From the NCBI GenBank assembly GCA_965205385.1, contig CBDBGS010000007.1:1054001-1118000 (forward strand): a stretch of 64,000 nt of DNA, given 5' to 3'. Below the pieces are notes generated by a model that was not told the origin of the DNA, searched no databases, and saw nothing but the letters and a program-made list of their open reading frames with translations. Made by a program: the position numbers and the translations under genes. This document shows positions 9,057 to 16,944 of the stretch, piece by piece (positions within the stretch are counted from its first letter, which is position 1; each line of letters begins with the position of its first letter). Source of the stretch: CATOSP01 sp965205385. Lineage in GTDB: Bacteria; Chloroflexota; Dehalococcoidia; Lucifugimonadales; UBA3495.

Positions 9057-9764
9057 ATGTCCGACCATTCCCTGGAAAGGGTCAAGTTCCTTACTTTCGA
9101 CATATTCGGCACCGTCATGGACCTGACGGGAAGCTTGGCCGGCCCGGCCGGGGACTTCCTGGCGGCCAACGGGTCGGACATGACCGGGCGAGCCTTCTAT
9201 GCGGAGTGGAGGGAACGCCAGCGCATTGAGCAGTACCAGGACAGCCTGCTGATGCTGGGGCACAGCGGCTACCTGGAGACCTGCCGCCGCGCCTTTGTCT
9301 ACTGCTTGAAGAAACACAACGTGAACTATACGGCCGACGGTGTGCGGGAGTTTATGCAGGTCTACATGGACCTGCGACCCTATGCCGACGCCATCGAAGG
9401 CCTGAAGTCACTGGGCAGCCGATACAAGCTGGTGGCGCTGTCCAACGGGGAGCAGTGGTACTTGGAGAATCTGCTGGTCAGTAACGTGCCGGTGGAGTTC
9501 GACGCGATTATATCCGTGGACCAGGTGGGGGCGTTCAAGCCCGCCCCGGGAATTTACCGTAAAGCGGTGCAGCGGCTGGGGTGCGAGCCCGCGGAGATAA
9601 TGATGGTCGCGGCACACGCCTTCGACATACTGGGCGCCCAAGCCTGTGGCTTCAGGGCGGCCTATGTCAACCGCTACAAACTGCCCACCGAGGACTCGAA
9701 GTACCAGCCCGACATTATCGTAGACGACTTTGTCGCGTTGGCCGAGCGCCTGTTGCCGCAATGA
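9057..9764 (+). CDS. haloacid dehalogenase, type II (HAD superfamily)
   Basis: 235 residues, the usual size of L-2-haloacid dehalogenases, which hydrolyse 2-haloalkanoates to 2-hydroxyacids in the cytoplasm. Motif I FDIFGTVMD (nucleophilic Asp about residue 13), motif II ALSNGE, motif III Lys in GAFKPAPGIY, and MVAAHAFDILGAQ with the motif IV Asp are all present. AGAGGG lies 12 bases before the ATG. It follows the broken GMC gene closely, so it was probably part of a catabolic operon. Substrate could also be a non-halogenated phosphoester, as in many HADs. Confidence 0.88.
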   Translation: MSDHSLERVKFLTFDIFGTVMDLTGSLAGPAGDFLAANGSDMTGRAFYAEWRERQRIEQYQDSLLMLGHSGYLETCRRAFVYCLKKHNVNYTADGVREFMQVYMDLRPYADAIEGLKSLGSRYKLVALSNGEQWYLENLLVSNVPVEFDAIISVDQVGAFKPAPGIYRKAVQRLGCEPAEIMMVAAHAFDILGAQACGFRAAYVNRYKLPTEDSKYQPDIIVDDFVALAERLLPQ

Positions 9765-9782
9765 AAGGCATTGGCCAGTGGG

Positions 9783-10470
9783 CCGGATTGGAATAGTCGT
9801 TTACCACGTCATAGACGGCAGCGAGGAACCGCTTCGCCGGGAGCGCCGGGTTCGGACCGCTGTGGGTAACGGAGCGGTATTGTTACGAGGAGACCATTTC
9901 CCTTACACTCGTAACGCGGTACTGCTGGCCATGTCCACCGCCACCCTCGGGCGGATGTCCGGCGGGAGGGCGTGCTTGCGGTTGGGGCCAGAGCGAAAGT
10001 GGGATCATCCAAGGCAGGATGGGGATGCCCTACGGCGACCCCTTGAAGGTCATGGAGACTGTGGTCGCCACCCTCCGGGATTTGCTGACAGGAGAAGCGG
10101 CTACGACTACCGATGGATCGTCCCAGTTGACCAACGTCCGGCTGGCTATTATGCCGAACAAGCTGATGCCACCCATTGCCTGGCGGCCATCGGCCCCAAA
10201 GCGCTGCCTCTGGCTGCCGCGATAGCCGACGGGGTGCTGTTGAACGCCTGCACGCCGGTTGACCATGTGAAATACGCGGCGGACGGGGTGCGGAAGGCGG
10301 CACGGGAGACCGGGTGCGCCCCTGATTCGGTGGACATAGCCTGCATGTTGGTGATGCGGCAGACCGACGAACCGGAGCGGTTCCGCCCTGACTTGGAAAG
10401 TCGGATCGGGAGCCTGCTGGAAGAACCCCGCGTGGGCGGGATATTGCTGGAAGACTTTCAGGAGGTAGCG
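9783..10470 (+). pseudogene. luciferase-like (LLM) monooxygenase remnant
   Basis: Fragments in different frames add up to an F420- or flavin-dependent LLM-family enzyme: an N-terminal segment with LLAMSTATLGRMSGGRACLR (about 9920-9985), GMPYGDPLKVMETVVATLRD in another frame (about 10020-10085), and AAAIADGVLLNACTPVDHV with the downstream helices (about 10210-10440). At least two frame changes and no complete frame, so inactive. Such genes are often found with catabolic genes like the neighbouring dehalogenase. Confidence 0.78.
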
Positions 10471-10532
10471 CAAGCCCACGGGAGACAACGGGCAGGCCAT
10501 GTGCAACGTCGCGGGATAATCCAACAGTTCGC

Positions 10533-10560
10533 AGTCATTCCGGCGCAGGCGGGAATCCAG
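10533..10560. repeat. REP-like palindromic repeat
   Basis: Sequence GTCATTCCGGCGCAGGCGGG and the following AATCCAG form the common intergenic palindrome seen in many genomes (ATTCC...GGAAT arms). Only this one clear copy was noticed in the window. Confidence 0.45.
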
Positions 10561-10692
10561 AGTCATTGCATAGACCCTGAAGGAGCTAGCGATTGAGGGG
10601 TGAGGAGTTTATCATCGGATCGTCAGTCCGTCCCTCCTGATTTACATTAGGTAACCGTCGCTTCCGGCAAAACAGTCCAAAGGAGTCGAGAA

Positions 10693-11277
10693 ATGACCAC
10701 CAGCCCCATCGACCCCAACCGGGTATTGCTCACCGGGGAAAACCCGTACATCAGGCTCAGCGAGACCGACGACGGGCCGGTCACCACCGACGCCAGCTTC
10801 TGGCGAATACTGTTTTCTCCCGGCGGCCCAGGCCACGTGCTGTTCCTTCAGAGCGAGCTGACCGGTAACGAGCCGAGGATTTACACCGACAACATCCAGA
10901 TGACGCGCTGGCTGCAGGGCGAAATACAGGGCAGAATCAACGCCACGTTTGGGAATCTGGAAATATGGGCCCGAGACGCGTCCTTCCGAAGCTCCGGCGA
11001 CCTGAGGTCCTATTGGACAGAGTCAGTGAATACCAGCGGTGAAGAAATCGCCCTGACGTGGTACGACCTTGGGGAGCCGTTCCTGAGCCACAGTTTTCCC
11101 AGCGGCAACCCGGAACGGCCTCACGGAGTGGCAACGGTGCTGATACCGGCCAACGGCGCTCGTCTTACCATCAACGGGAATTTCGCCAAGGGGTGGCCCT
11201 TCCCCCGGCAACGGGACGCCCGGACGCACAGCACCTGCGCGTTGGCCTTCTCCGAGTCGTGGATGCTGCCCTACTAA
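10693..11277 (+). CDS. hypothetical protein, 194 residues
   Basis: Clear AAAGGAG ribosome site eight bases before the ATG, and a full open frame. The protein is soluble, beta-rich and Gly/Asn/Pro-containing, with no signal peptide or membrane segment. It alternates short polar and aromatic blocks (FWRILFSPGGPGHVLFLQSE; TLTWYDLGEPFLSH-like), suggesting a beta-sandwich or calycin-like barrel. No family is recognised. It is flanked by a broken LLM gene and an IS21 remnant and stands alone. Confidence 0.65.
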   Translation: MTTSPIDPNRVLLTGENPYIRLSETDDGPVTTDASFWRILFSPGGPGHVLFLQSELTGNEPRIYTDNIQMTRWLQGEIQGRINATFGNLEIWARDASFRSSGDLRSYWTESVNTSGEEIALTWYDLGEPFLSHSFPSGNPERPHGVATVLIPANGARLTINGNFAKGWPFPRQRDARTHSTCALAFSESWMLPY

Positions 11278-11429
11278 AGTGGGGAAAGTCGGGCGGTCCG
11301 TTTCCGATACTGCGGCCTCGGATTAACGATATAGAATAAGCCACTATCCGGTGATGAGTGTGGCGGTGGCAGGACTCAGGGATGAAGTGGCGGAAGTGGC
11401 CCGTTGGTCCGATGGCATTAAAGGTGTCA

Positions 11430-12004
11430 ATGGCGCTGAGAAGTTGGGCCACTGGGGCGGTGGAATCGTGTACCACTGGCCTGATGACTGTCAGCAGTAA
11501 ATTGGTCGGAGTGGGGACGTTACAGGAGGAGGAAGAGGGAGCGTTGACGGTGCGTTATGCGTCGTCCGGTTCGTCTGACAGATGGGAGGGGGCGGTCTCC
11601 CTACTGCGCTTGAGCCTGTAGCTCTCGCCGTTCATCTCCAGGATGTGGACGTGGTGGGTGAGCCGGTCCAGCAGCGCCCCGGTGAGCCGTTCCGAGCCGA
11701 AGACCTCGGTCCACTCGTCGAAAGGGAGATTAGTGGTTACCATGATGGAGCCCCGCGCGTAGCGCTGGCTGAAGACCTCGAAGAGCAGTTCCGCGCCGAT
11801 CCTGGAAAGTGGGACGAAGCCCAGCTCGTCGATGATCAGCAGATTCACCCGTGACAGTTGCCGCTGCAGGTTTCGCCGCCGCCTTTCGTCTCTGGCCTCC
11901 ATCAACTCGTGGACCAGGGCGGCGGCGGTGAACCCCACCGACATGCCCCGCTGGCAGGCGGCCAGTCCCAGGGCCACGTGGATCTTGCCGGCGCCGCTGT
12001 TTAA
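11430..12004 (-). pseudogene. IS21-family remnant: truncated istB and right end
   Basis: The reverse frame ending at 11555 encodes the C-terminal three-fifths of an IstB ATPase close to the intact copy at 32916-33752 (NLLIIDELGFVPLS, TNLPFDEWTEVFGSERLTGA, LEMNGESYRLKRSRE). It begins abruptly inside Walker A (SGAGK) at about 12004, where an IS1380 copy inserted. Sequence at about 11440-11480 matches the right end of the intact IS21 element (near 33760-33809). The rest of istB and istA is absent on the far side of the IS1380 copy. Confidence 0.88.
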
Positions 12005-13065
12005 GCCCGAATCCACCGATGGACGGCGCGAGGACAGCGGAAGGTGGGTGAGGGAGTTACAGGCGCGATGATCCGGGCTCGAATTCGGGTAGACGGGAAG
12101 TTGGAGGGCGATCTGCAGGCGCTTTTGGGGCACCGCCGGCGGCCTGCAGAGGCTGTGGTGAGCGAGATGGCGGGATAGGACACGGCAAGAGGCGCTCGCG
12201 GACTGGGATGGCGCGAGTTGGCGGGGATGTTCAATTGGCCGGATGGCAGGTCAGTTGGCCGGATGACAGGTCAGTGGCAGACGGGCGCCATCAGGCTGGG
12301 AGTGGAATGGCTCGCAGCCGTGCCAGGGCGCGACTGAACTGGGTTTCCCACGGCCAGCGCTTGGGAAGATGCAGGGTCAACCGGCGCGCCGAGCGGGTGA
12401 GCCGTCCGGCCATAGAGAAGAAGCGTCGCCGCAGGGTCTTGGTGGTCACCAGTTGCTCGCCCAGACCGATGCGCGCTGCCCAACGGGCCAGGTTGTGTGC
12501 CAGCACCTGGACGGCCAGCCAGGCGGCGTTGGCGGCGAAACGGCCTGACGGGAGATGATTGAGTCCCACGCCGTACTTGAGGTCTCGGATGGCATTCTCG
12601 ATCTCGGCGTGCCGGCGGTGGTCCGCCTCCAGTTCGAGCATCTCCCCGTCCCGGTCGGTGATGAAGGCGTGATAGCTGTAGTTGGCGAAGAGGGCCAACT
12701 GGGAACCGGGCGTGGGCTTCACTCGCCGGACGATGAGCCGCACCGGTGCGGCGCCGGGCTCAGTCCGGAAGGGGGTGTAGGTGGTCTCGGCCACATCGGC
12801 GGCACCGTCCATCCAGTAGGGAATCGGCGTCCAGTCCTCTTCGGGTATGGCTTCAATGAGATTGCGCAGGCTGGCACGCTGGCGGATGGTGATGGAGAAG
12901 CGGACCTTCGTCTTGCGACAGACGGCGACCACGGCGTGGGTGTAGAAGCCGCTGTCGGCCCGCACCGTGAGTTGCCCCTTGGCCCCAGCATGGCGCACCC
13001 GTCCCACGGTCTCCCGCAGGAAGTGGGCGGCGCCCCGAGCGGTGTTGGCGCGGCCCTCGCGCAGC

Positions 13066-13639
13066 GGGAACTATTCCACCCGCTAAACTCCCAATGGTCC
13101 TGCAGGCCCATGCGGGAAGCGAGACGGAGGAGCTACCCATCCGAACACTTCTCCCTAACCCACCCATCTGCCGCGTCGCGAATGCAAAGCATGGCTCCGT
13201 CATAGTCCGGTTCAGCGTCGATCTTGGCCTCGGCCACCCTCATCACCACAGGTAATGTTCCGTAGAATACGGTTCCCAACTCGTTGCCCACATCAACGTC
13301 CCAGCCAATGGTGGTGGACACCCCGCCCTCAGCCCGGATGGTGGCACCCACGACCAAGGCAGCCGCGACCTTCTCGGTTAGGCTCTCGCTTCCCGACAAC
13401 TTGGCACCTAGGTCGTGTTTGTCTACCTCCCGGAGGAGGGCTTCCGCTATCTCCGGAGCGTGCTCCCGCACCCACTCCCCGACCATGTCTTCCATCGCCT
13501 CGGGGACGGGCTCCTGCAGGGCGCGGATAGGCGTCGTTGTTGGTCCCGACGTTGAGCAGGCCACGAGAGCGCACGCTAACACGCCGAGGCAAAGGATGTT
13601 CATCTTCAGCGTCATTTAGTGGGCGGGATAGTTCCCCCC
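13066..13639 (-). mobile_element. 574-bp inverted-repeat cassette with one lipoprotein gene
   Basis: Inserted in the IS1380 transposase. Ends are 22-bp inverted repeats matching at 19 of 22 positions: GGGAACTATTCCACCC-GCTAAA at 13066 and the complement of GGGAACTATCCCGCCC-ACTAAA next to 13639. A 5-bp direct repeat GCAGC flanks it (13061-13065, 13640-13644), and the intact IS1380 copies have a single site there, which proves insertion. It contains no transposase, only a lipoprotein gene whose start lies about 25 bp from one end. Three extra C bases at the right border leave the exact edge uncertain. Confidence 0.8.
13133..13615 (-). CDS. predicted lipoprotein carried by cassette
   Basis: 160 residues (or 156 from the second ATG at 13603). 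The N terminus is a lipoprotein signal, MNILCLGVLACALVACS, with lipobox LVAC, so the mature protein would be anchored to the membrane facing outward. The rest is soluble: acidic helices (PEAMEDMVGEWVREHAPEIA), then a Gly/Val-rich part and four Cys in all. No family is recognised. It is the only gene in the cassette; its promoter would have to lie in the terminal repeat or outside. Confidence 0.72.
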   Translation of the reverse strand: MTLKMNILCLGVLACALVACSTSGPTTTPIRALQEPVPEAMEDMVGEWVREHAPEIAEALLREVDKHDLGAKLSGSESLTEKVAAALVVGATIRAEGGVSTTIGWDVDVGNELGTVFYGTLPVVMRVAEAKIDAEPDYDGAMLCIRDAADGWVREKCSDG

Positions 13640-13927
13640 GCAGCCGGGCCATCAGCATGTCGCCGGTGCCAGCGGCCACGGCCAGCAGCGGGTGATAGCC
13701 CGCTTGCCAGTGTAGCCGTGGTGGCGTGCGCCCTCCTTGGCCAGTCCATAGGTCTCGCAGATGGTGGAGTCCAGGTCGATGGTCAGGGGCCCGTCGCCGG
13801 GTCCGGCCCCAGCCGCCCAGGCCCGGGCCAGCAGTTCCCGGCTCACCCGGTCCAGTTGGCGGACATGGCCCCACCGGAAGCTGCGCAGGAAGATGCCCAG
13901 GGTGGAGCGCGCCTTAGCCGTGAAACC

Positions 13928-14146
13928 GAGAACGCAGGCTGTCCTGCCGGTGCGCAACGCATCGGCGTCGTCGATGCAGTCGCCACCAGCCAGCGCCGAG
14001 GTCACCAGCGTCGAAATCTTATCGCCGGGATTGGCTCGGCCTGGCGCATCGCCCAAGTCCAGGCGCCGGTCAACCAGTTGGGGCAGACCCAGGTGCAAGG
14101 CCAGGGTGGCCGGAGAACGCAGGCTGTCCTGCCGGTGCGCAACGCA
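13928..14146. repeat. 34-bp direct duplication inside IS1380 pseudogene
   Basis: Identical 34-bp segments (beginning GAGAACGCAGGCTGTCCTGC) at 13928-13961 and 14113-14146. Intact IS1380 copies lack the second one, so it arose by duplication or local gene conversion during decay. Confidence 0.85.
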
Positions 14147-14225
14147 CGATCAGCCCGGCATTGGCCATCAGGCGGTGGTCATCGAAGGCGATGCGGATGC
14201 GGTCGGGGTGGTTGCGTGGCAGCAT

Positions 14226-15396
14226 CTTGTATCCTGACTTTGGCCCGCGACAATAGCTCATATGTGGCGGTCCAGAGCGCGGCAGACCGGTAGCATCTGG
14301 GTCATGGTAGACCGTCCAATAGCAGGGGTCGCCGCGTTCCTCAACGGTAGAACCCGGACAGTTGCCTGGGCCAATCGAGCCCGCATCGTGCAAGGAAGGG
14401 TCAACACTGAAAGAGGAGGTGCAGATGGAAGGAGAAGCGAGGTTCGTAGGCATTGATGTCTCAAAGGCGCAGTTGGACGTTGCTGTCCGGCCTACGGGGA
14501 AGAGATGGACCCTGCCCTACGACCAGACCGGAATTGAGGGACTGATCCCCCAGATAGTGGACCTGGAGCCTGCCTTGGTGTTGTTGGAGGCTACGGGCGG
14601 CTTGGAACTGCCCTTGGTGGCCGCCCTGGCCGCGGCGGCGCTGCCTATGGTGGTGGTCAACCCACGCCAGGTCAGGGACTTCGCCAAGGCCACCGGAACG
14701 CTGGCCAAGACCGACACTCTGGACGCGGGGGTCCTGGCCCATTTCGCCGACGCCGTCCGTCCTGAGGTGCGCCCCCTCAAGGACGCCGAGACCCAGGTCC
14801 TCAACTCGCTGACTGCCCGCAGGCGCCAGGTGATGACCATGCTGGTCTCCGAGAAGAACCGGCTAGGCGCCGCCATCGGCGCCGTTAGTCCCCGCATTGA
14901 AGCCCACATCGCGTGGTTGGAACAAGAGTTGAGCGACTTGGACAAGGGGCTGCGTCAGACTTTGCGCCGGAGTCCGGTGTGGCGTGAGAAGGACGACCTG
15001 CTCCGCACCGTTCCCGGTGTCGGAGAGCAGATCTCCCTCACTCTGCTGGCCAATCTGCCAGAGCTGGGCACGCTGAATCGCCGGCAGATCGCCGCCCTTG
15101 TGGGCGTGGCCCCCTACAACCGCGACAGTGGCGCCCTGCGGGGCAAACGCGCCGTCTGGGGCGGACGCTCCCGGGTGCGGGCCGTCCTCTACATGGGAGC
15201 GTTGGTAGCCAGCCGCCACAACCCTGCTATCCGGGACTTCTACCAGAGGCTGCTGGCAACTGGCAAGCCGAAAAAGGTGGCGCTGGTCGCATCCATGCGC
15301 AAACTGCTGGTTATACTCAACGGCATGCTCAAACATGGCTCCCCTTGGTGCGATATGACTCAGCCAGTCGCCGCTCATTCCTATTGACTTTCAAGA
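14226..15396 (+). mobile_element. IS110-family element
   Basis: Defined by comparison with uninterrupted IS1380 copies: foreign sequence begins right after the transposase start codon (CTTGTATCCTGACTTTGG at 14226) and ends near 15396. Like other IS110 members it has no clear terminal inverted repeats. A related left end occurs alone at 48002-48090. Edges are good to a few bases. Confidence 0.8.
14425..15387 (+). CDS. IS110-family transposase (DEDD recombinase)
   Basis: 320 residues from the ATG at 14425, chosen because AGAGGAGG sits just upstream. The N-terminal RuvC-like DEDD domain shows FVGIDVSKAQLDVAV, LLEATGG and AKTDTLDAGVLAHFA; the C-terminal Transposase_20-type domain shows LRTVPGVGEQISLTLLANLP and the serine-containing region NRDSGALRGKRAVWGG. 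Full length and uninterrupted, so probably functional. These enzymes act with an RNA from the element ends (bridge RNA) in related IS110 members. Confidence 0.93.
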   Translation: MEGEARFVGIDVSKAQLDVAVRPTGKRWTLPYDQTGIEGLIPQIVDLEPALVLLEATGGLELPLVAALAAAALPMVVVNPRQVRDFAKATGTLAKTDTLDAGVLAHFADAVRPEVRPLKDAETQVLNSLTARRRQVMTMLVSEKNRLGAAIGAVSPRIEAHIAWLEQELSDLDKGLRQTLRRSPVWREKDDLLRTVPGVGEQISLTLLANLPELGTLNRRQIAALVGVAPYNRDSGALRGKRAVWGGRSRVRAVLYMGALVASRHNPAIRDFYQRLLATGKPKKVALVASMRKLLVILNGMLKHGSPWCDMTQPVAAHSY

Positions 15397-15583
15397 CAGT
15401 TGCTATTGGGCGCTCCTTCTCTGGGTTCGGTTTTCTGTTTCAAAACCATTATCCCAGAGGCACAGGAGCACTTTCTTACCGCTTCAGGACGCCGACCCGA
15501 CGCCCTCCTTCGGTGGATTCGGGGTTAGGGAGAGATAGCTCGCTTGCCCGGTGCCTTCGTGGCTTGTAGCGGGGGCCGAAAGG

Positions 15584-16417
15584 TTACGATGCATCTTCAG
15601 GCAAATAAACTTCCATCATGGTCGTCGACTGAAGAGTACGGTTCAAGTACCATGAAACCGTATAGGTTCCAACCTCGCCGAAGAGGAATCGGTCGCCCAT
15701 CAACAGAGAATGAACGAAAGCTCTCTTCTCTGCTAGCGGGTCCCGGAGGCCTGCGACGGTGTCGTACATTCCCGAGTCCGTGAACCACCCGGAGTATTCG
15801 CCCACCGAGTTCCCTCCGGAGTCCCTCGCCACGATTGCCAACTCTGCGCAGGGCCTTTCTCCTGCGTCAAAGACGACTTTCACCGTCGTAAGGAGTGATG
15901 CTCGCTCTTGCGGCCACATCTTGTTATAGCCTGGCATCTTCAAGGTCAAAGGGTCGAACAGTGCTCCGTTGCTGAGGATCGCAAACTCGATACGTGCTGG
16001 CGTTGCCTGACCAATTTTCTGAGCAAACAGTCCCGCGATCTGTTCTGGGCTCTTCTTTCGCGCGTCTTGGTAGTAGACCGTGGGAAGTAAGCCCGGTATC
16101 TCCGTGTCGTCGAATCTGACAGGAAGGATATACCCACCAGCCGCAGCGATGTCTCGGGCCTGGGCACTTTGCCGTTCGAGATTTGGCCACATCTTGGCCG
16201 CGTACTCAGCGGAAGCGAAGATGATGCAATAGCGGCACCTCTTTAGGTACAACTCGCTGAGGTAGTCGAGGAGATTCTTCCCCCACAAGTGGTCTTCCTC
16301 GTTCTCGTCGTAGAAGACACGGAGGCCCCTATACTGAAGATCCTCCGCGACTCTGCGTACATAGTCGCGCTGTTCGCCAGCGAACGAGAGGCCGACGTCG
16401 TACTTTAATTCTTCCAT
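15584..16417 (-). CDS. TIR-domain protein, probable defence effector
   Basis: 277 residues from the ATG at 16417, preceded by GAAGGA; the frame extends further upstream without a better start. Residues about 4-130 are a TIR domain: KYDVGLSFAGEQRDYVRRVA, GLRVFYDENEEDHLWGKNL, RCRYCIIFASAEYAAKMWP. The rest (about 150-277) is a beta-rich partner domain (TVKVVFDAGERPCAELAIV; GEVGTYTVSWYLNRT) of unknown type. Bacterial TIR domains often degrade NAD+ during phage infection. A catalytic Glu cannot be fixed by eye. It lies next to mobile AbiJ, so a defence role is likely. Confidence 0.82.
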   Translation of the reverse strand: MEELKYDVGLSFAGEQRDYVRRVAEDLQYRGLRVFYDENEEDHLWGKNLLDYLSELYLKRCRYCIIFASAEYAAKMWPNLERQSAQARDIAAAGGYILPVRFDDTEIPGLLPTVYYQDARKKSPEQIAGLFAQKIGQATPARIEFAILSNGALFDPLTLKMPGYNKMWPQERASLLTTVKVVFDAGERPCAELAIVARDSGGNSVGEYSGWFTDSGMYDTVAGLRDPLAEKRAFVHSLLMGDRFLFGEVGTYTVSWYLNRTLQSTTMMEVYLPEDAS

Positions 16418-16612
16418 ATCCTTGTTTCCTTCTCTATCCATCCATGTGAGAATGAACGAGCACCAATGTGTCGTCGGCCAGCCGGTCCTCGATCCACTGT
16501 TCCAGGCTAGCGTACCGCGCCGGTATCTCCGACAGCTTCCTGTCGGCCTTTGTTTCCTATATTCGTACCTGCTGCATTGTTCCTCCCTAACAACCCTGGT
16601 CATCACAGCCCT

Positions 16613-16765
16613 CTAGTATTACAACGACGGTTGGCATGAAAGGGATCTTGGGAATCCGCTCCCGGCTATAGGCCAGCTTGCACGACAACTTCGCGCCCAT
16701 TCGTTTCCCAATACAATTTCCGCTCACGAGCCACCCTATTTGATGAAGCGTCGTTGTAATACTAG
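16613..16765. mobile_element. MITE with CTAGTATTACAACGACG ends
   Basis: 153-bp non-coding unit; left end CTAGTATTACAACGACGGTT, right end the complement of CTAGTATTACAACGACGC. The same end sequence bounds the AbiJ cassette at 16945-18667. Both ends include CTAG, consistent with TA-target insertion as by IS630/mariner-type transposases. Confidence 0.8.
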
Positions 16766-16944
16766 CAGGGTGTTGAAAAACTCTTGGGAGGTTTCAGGGC
16801 GCGAAATCACTTGGCGATAAACGTTAGTCTGATAGCCTCCACAGAAGAAACCATATCGTCTTGGCTGTCCCTTAACGGTTATCGTTGGGGGTTCTGGCGT
16901 ATCCCAGGTCGCATCTTCGGGGATTGGCCTTTTTCATCAGCCTG
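16766..16944. mobile_element. 179-bp MITE between two CTAG sites
   Basis: Ends CAGGGTGTTGAAAAACTC and the complement of CAGGCTGATGAAAAAGGCC. It is flanked directly by CTAG on each side (16762-16765, 16945-16948), which looks like a 4-bp target duplication produced when it inserted into a palindromic junction of two CTAGTATTAC ends. No coding sequence. Confidence 0.7.

Larger units (their letters stand above)
12291..14225 (-). pseudogene. IS1380 transposase, split and degenerate
   Basis: The N-terminal part lies at about 13641-14225 and the C-terminal part at 12291-13060, each 80-90% identical by eye to the transposases at 23194-24543 and 35884-37212. The N-terminal DDE residue block LTIDLDSTICETYG and the later blocks VRADSGFYTHAV and IENAIRDLKYGVG remain, but the gene is cut by the lipoprotein cassette, a 34-bp duplication (13928-13961 and 14113-14146) and frame changes. 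Confidence 0.88.
12006..15523 (-). mobile_element. IS1380-family element copy 3, doubly interrupted
   Basis: Its ends match copies 1 and 2: CCCGAATCCACCGATGG at 12006 and CCTTCGGTGGATTCGGG ending at 15523, with the promoter-side segment AAAACCATTATCCCAGAGGC (about 15443-15462) also shared. The element is expanded from about 1.7 to 3.5 kb by two insertions: a 574-bp lipoprotein cassette (13066-13639) inside the transposase gene, and an IS110 element (about 14226-15396) just upstream of its start codon. It sits inside istB, so three generations of insertion are stacked. Confidence 0.85.
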
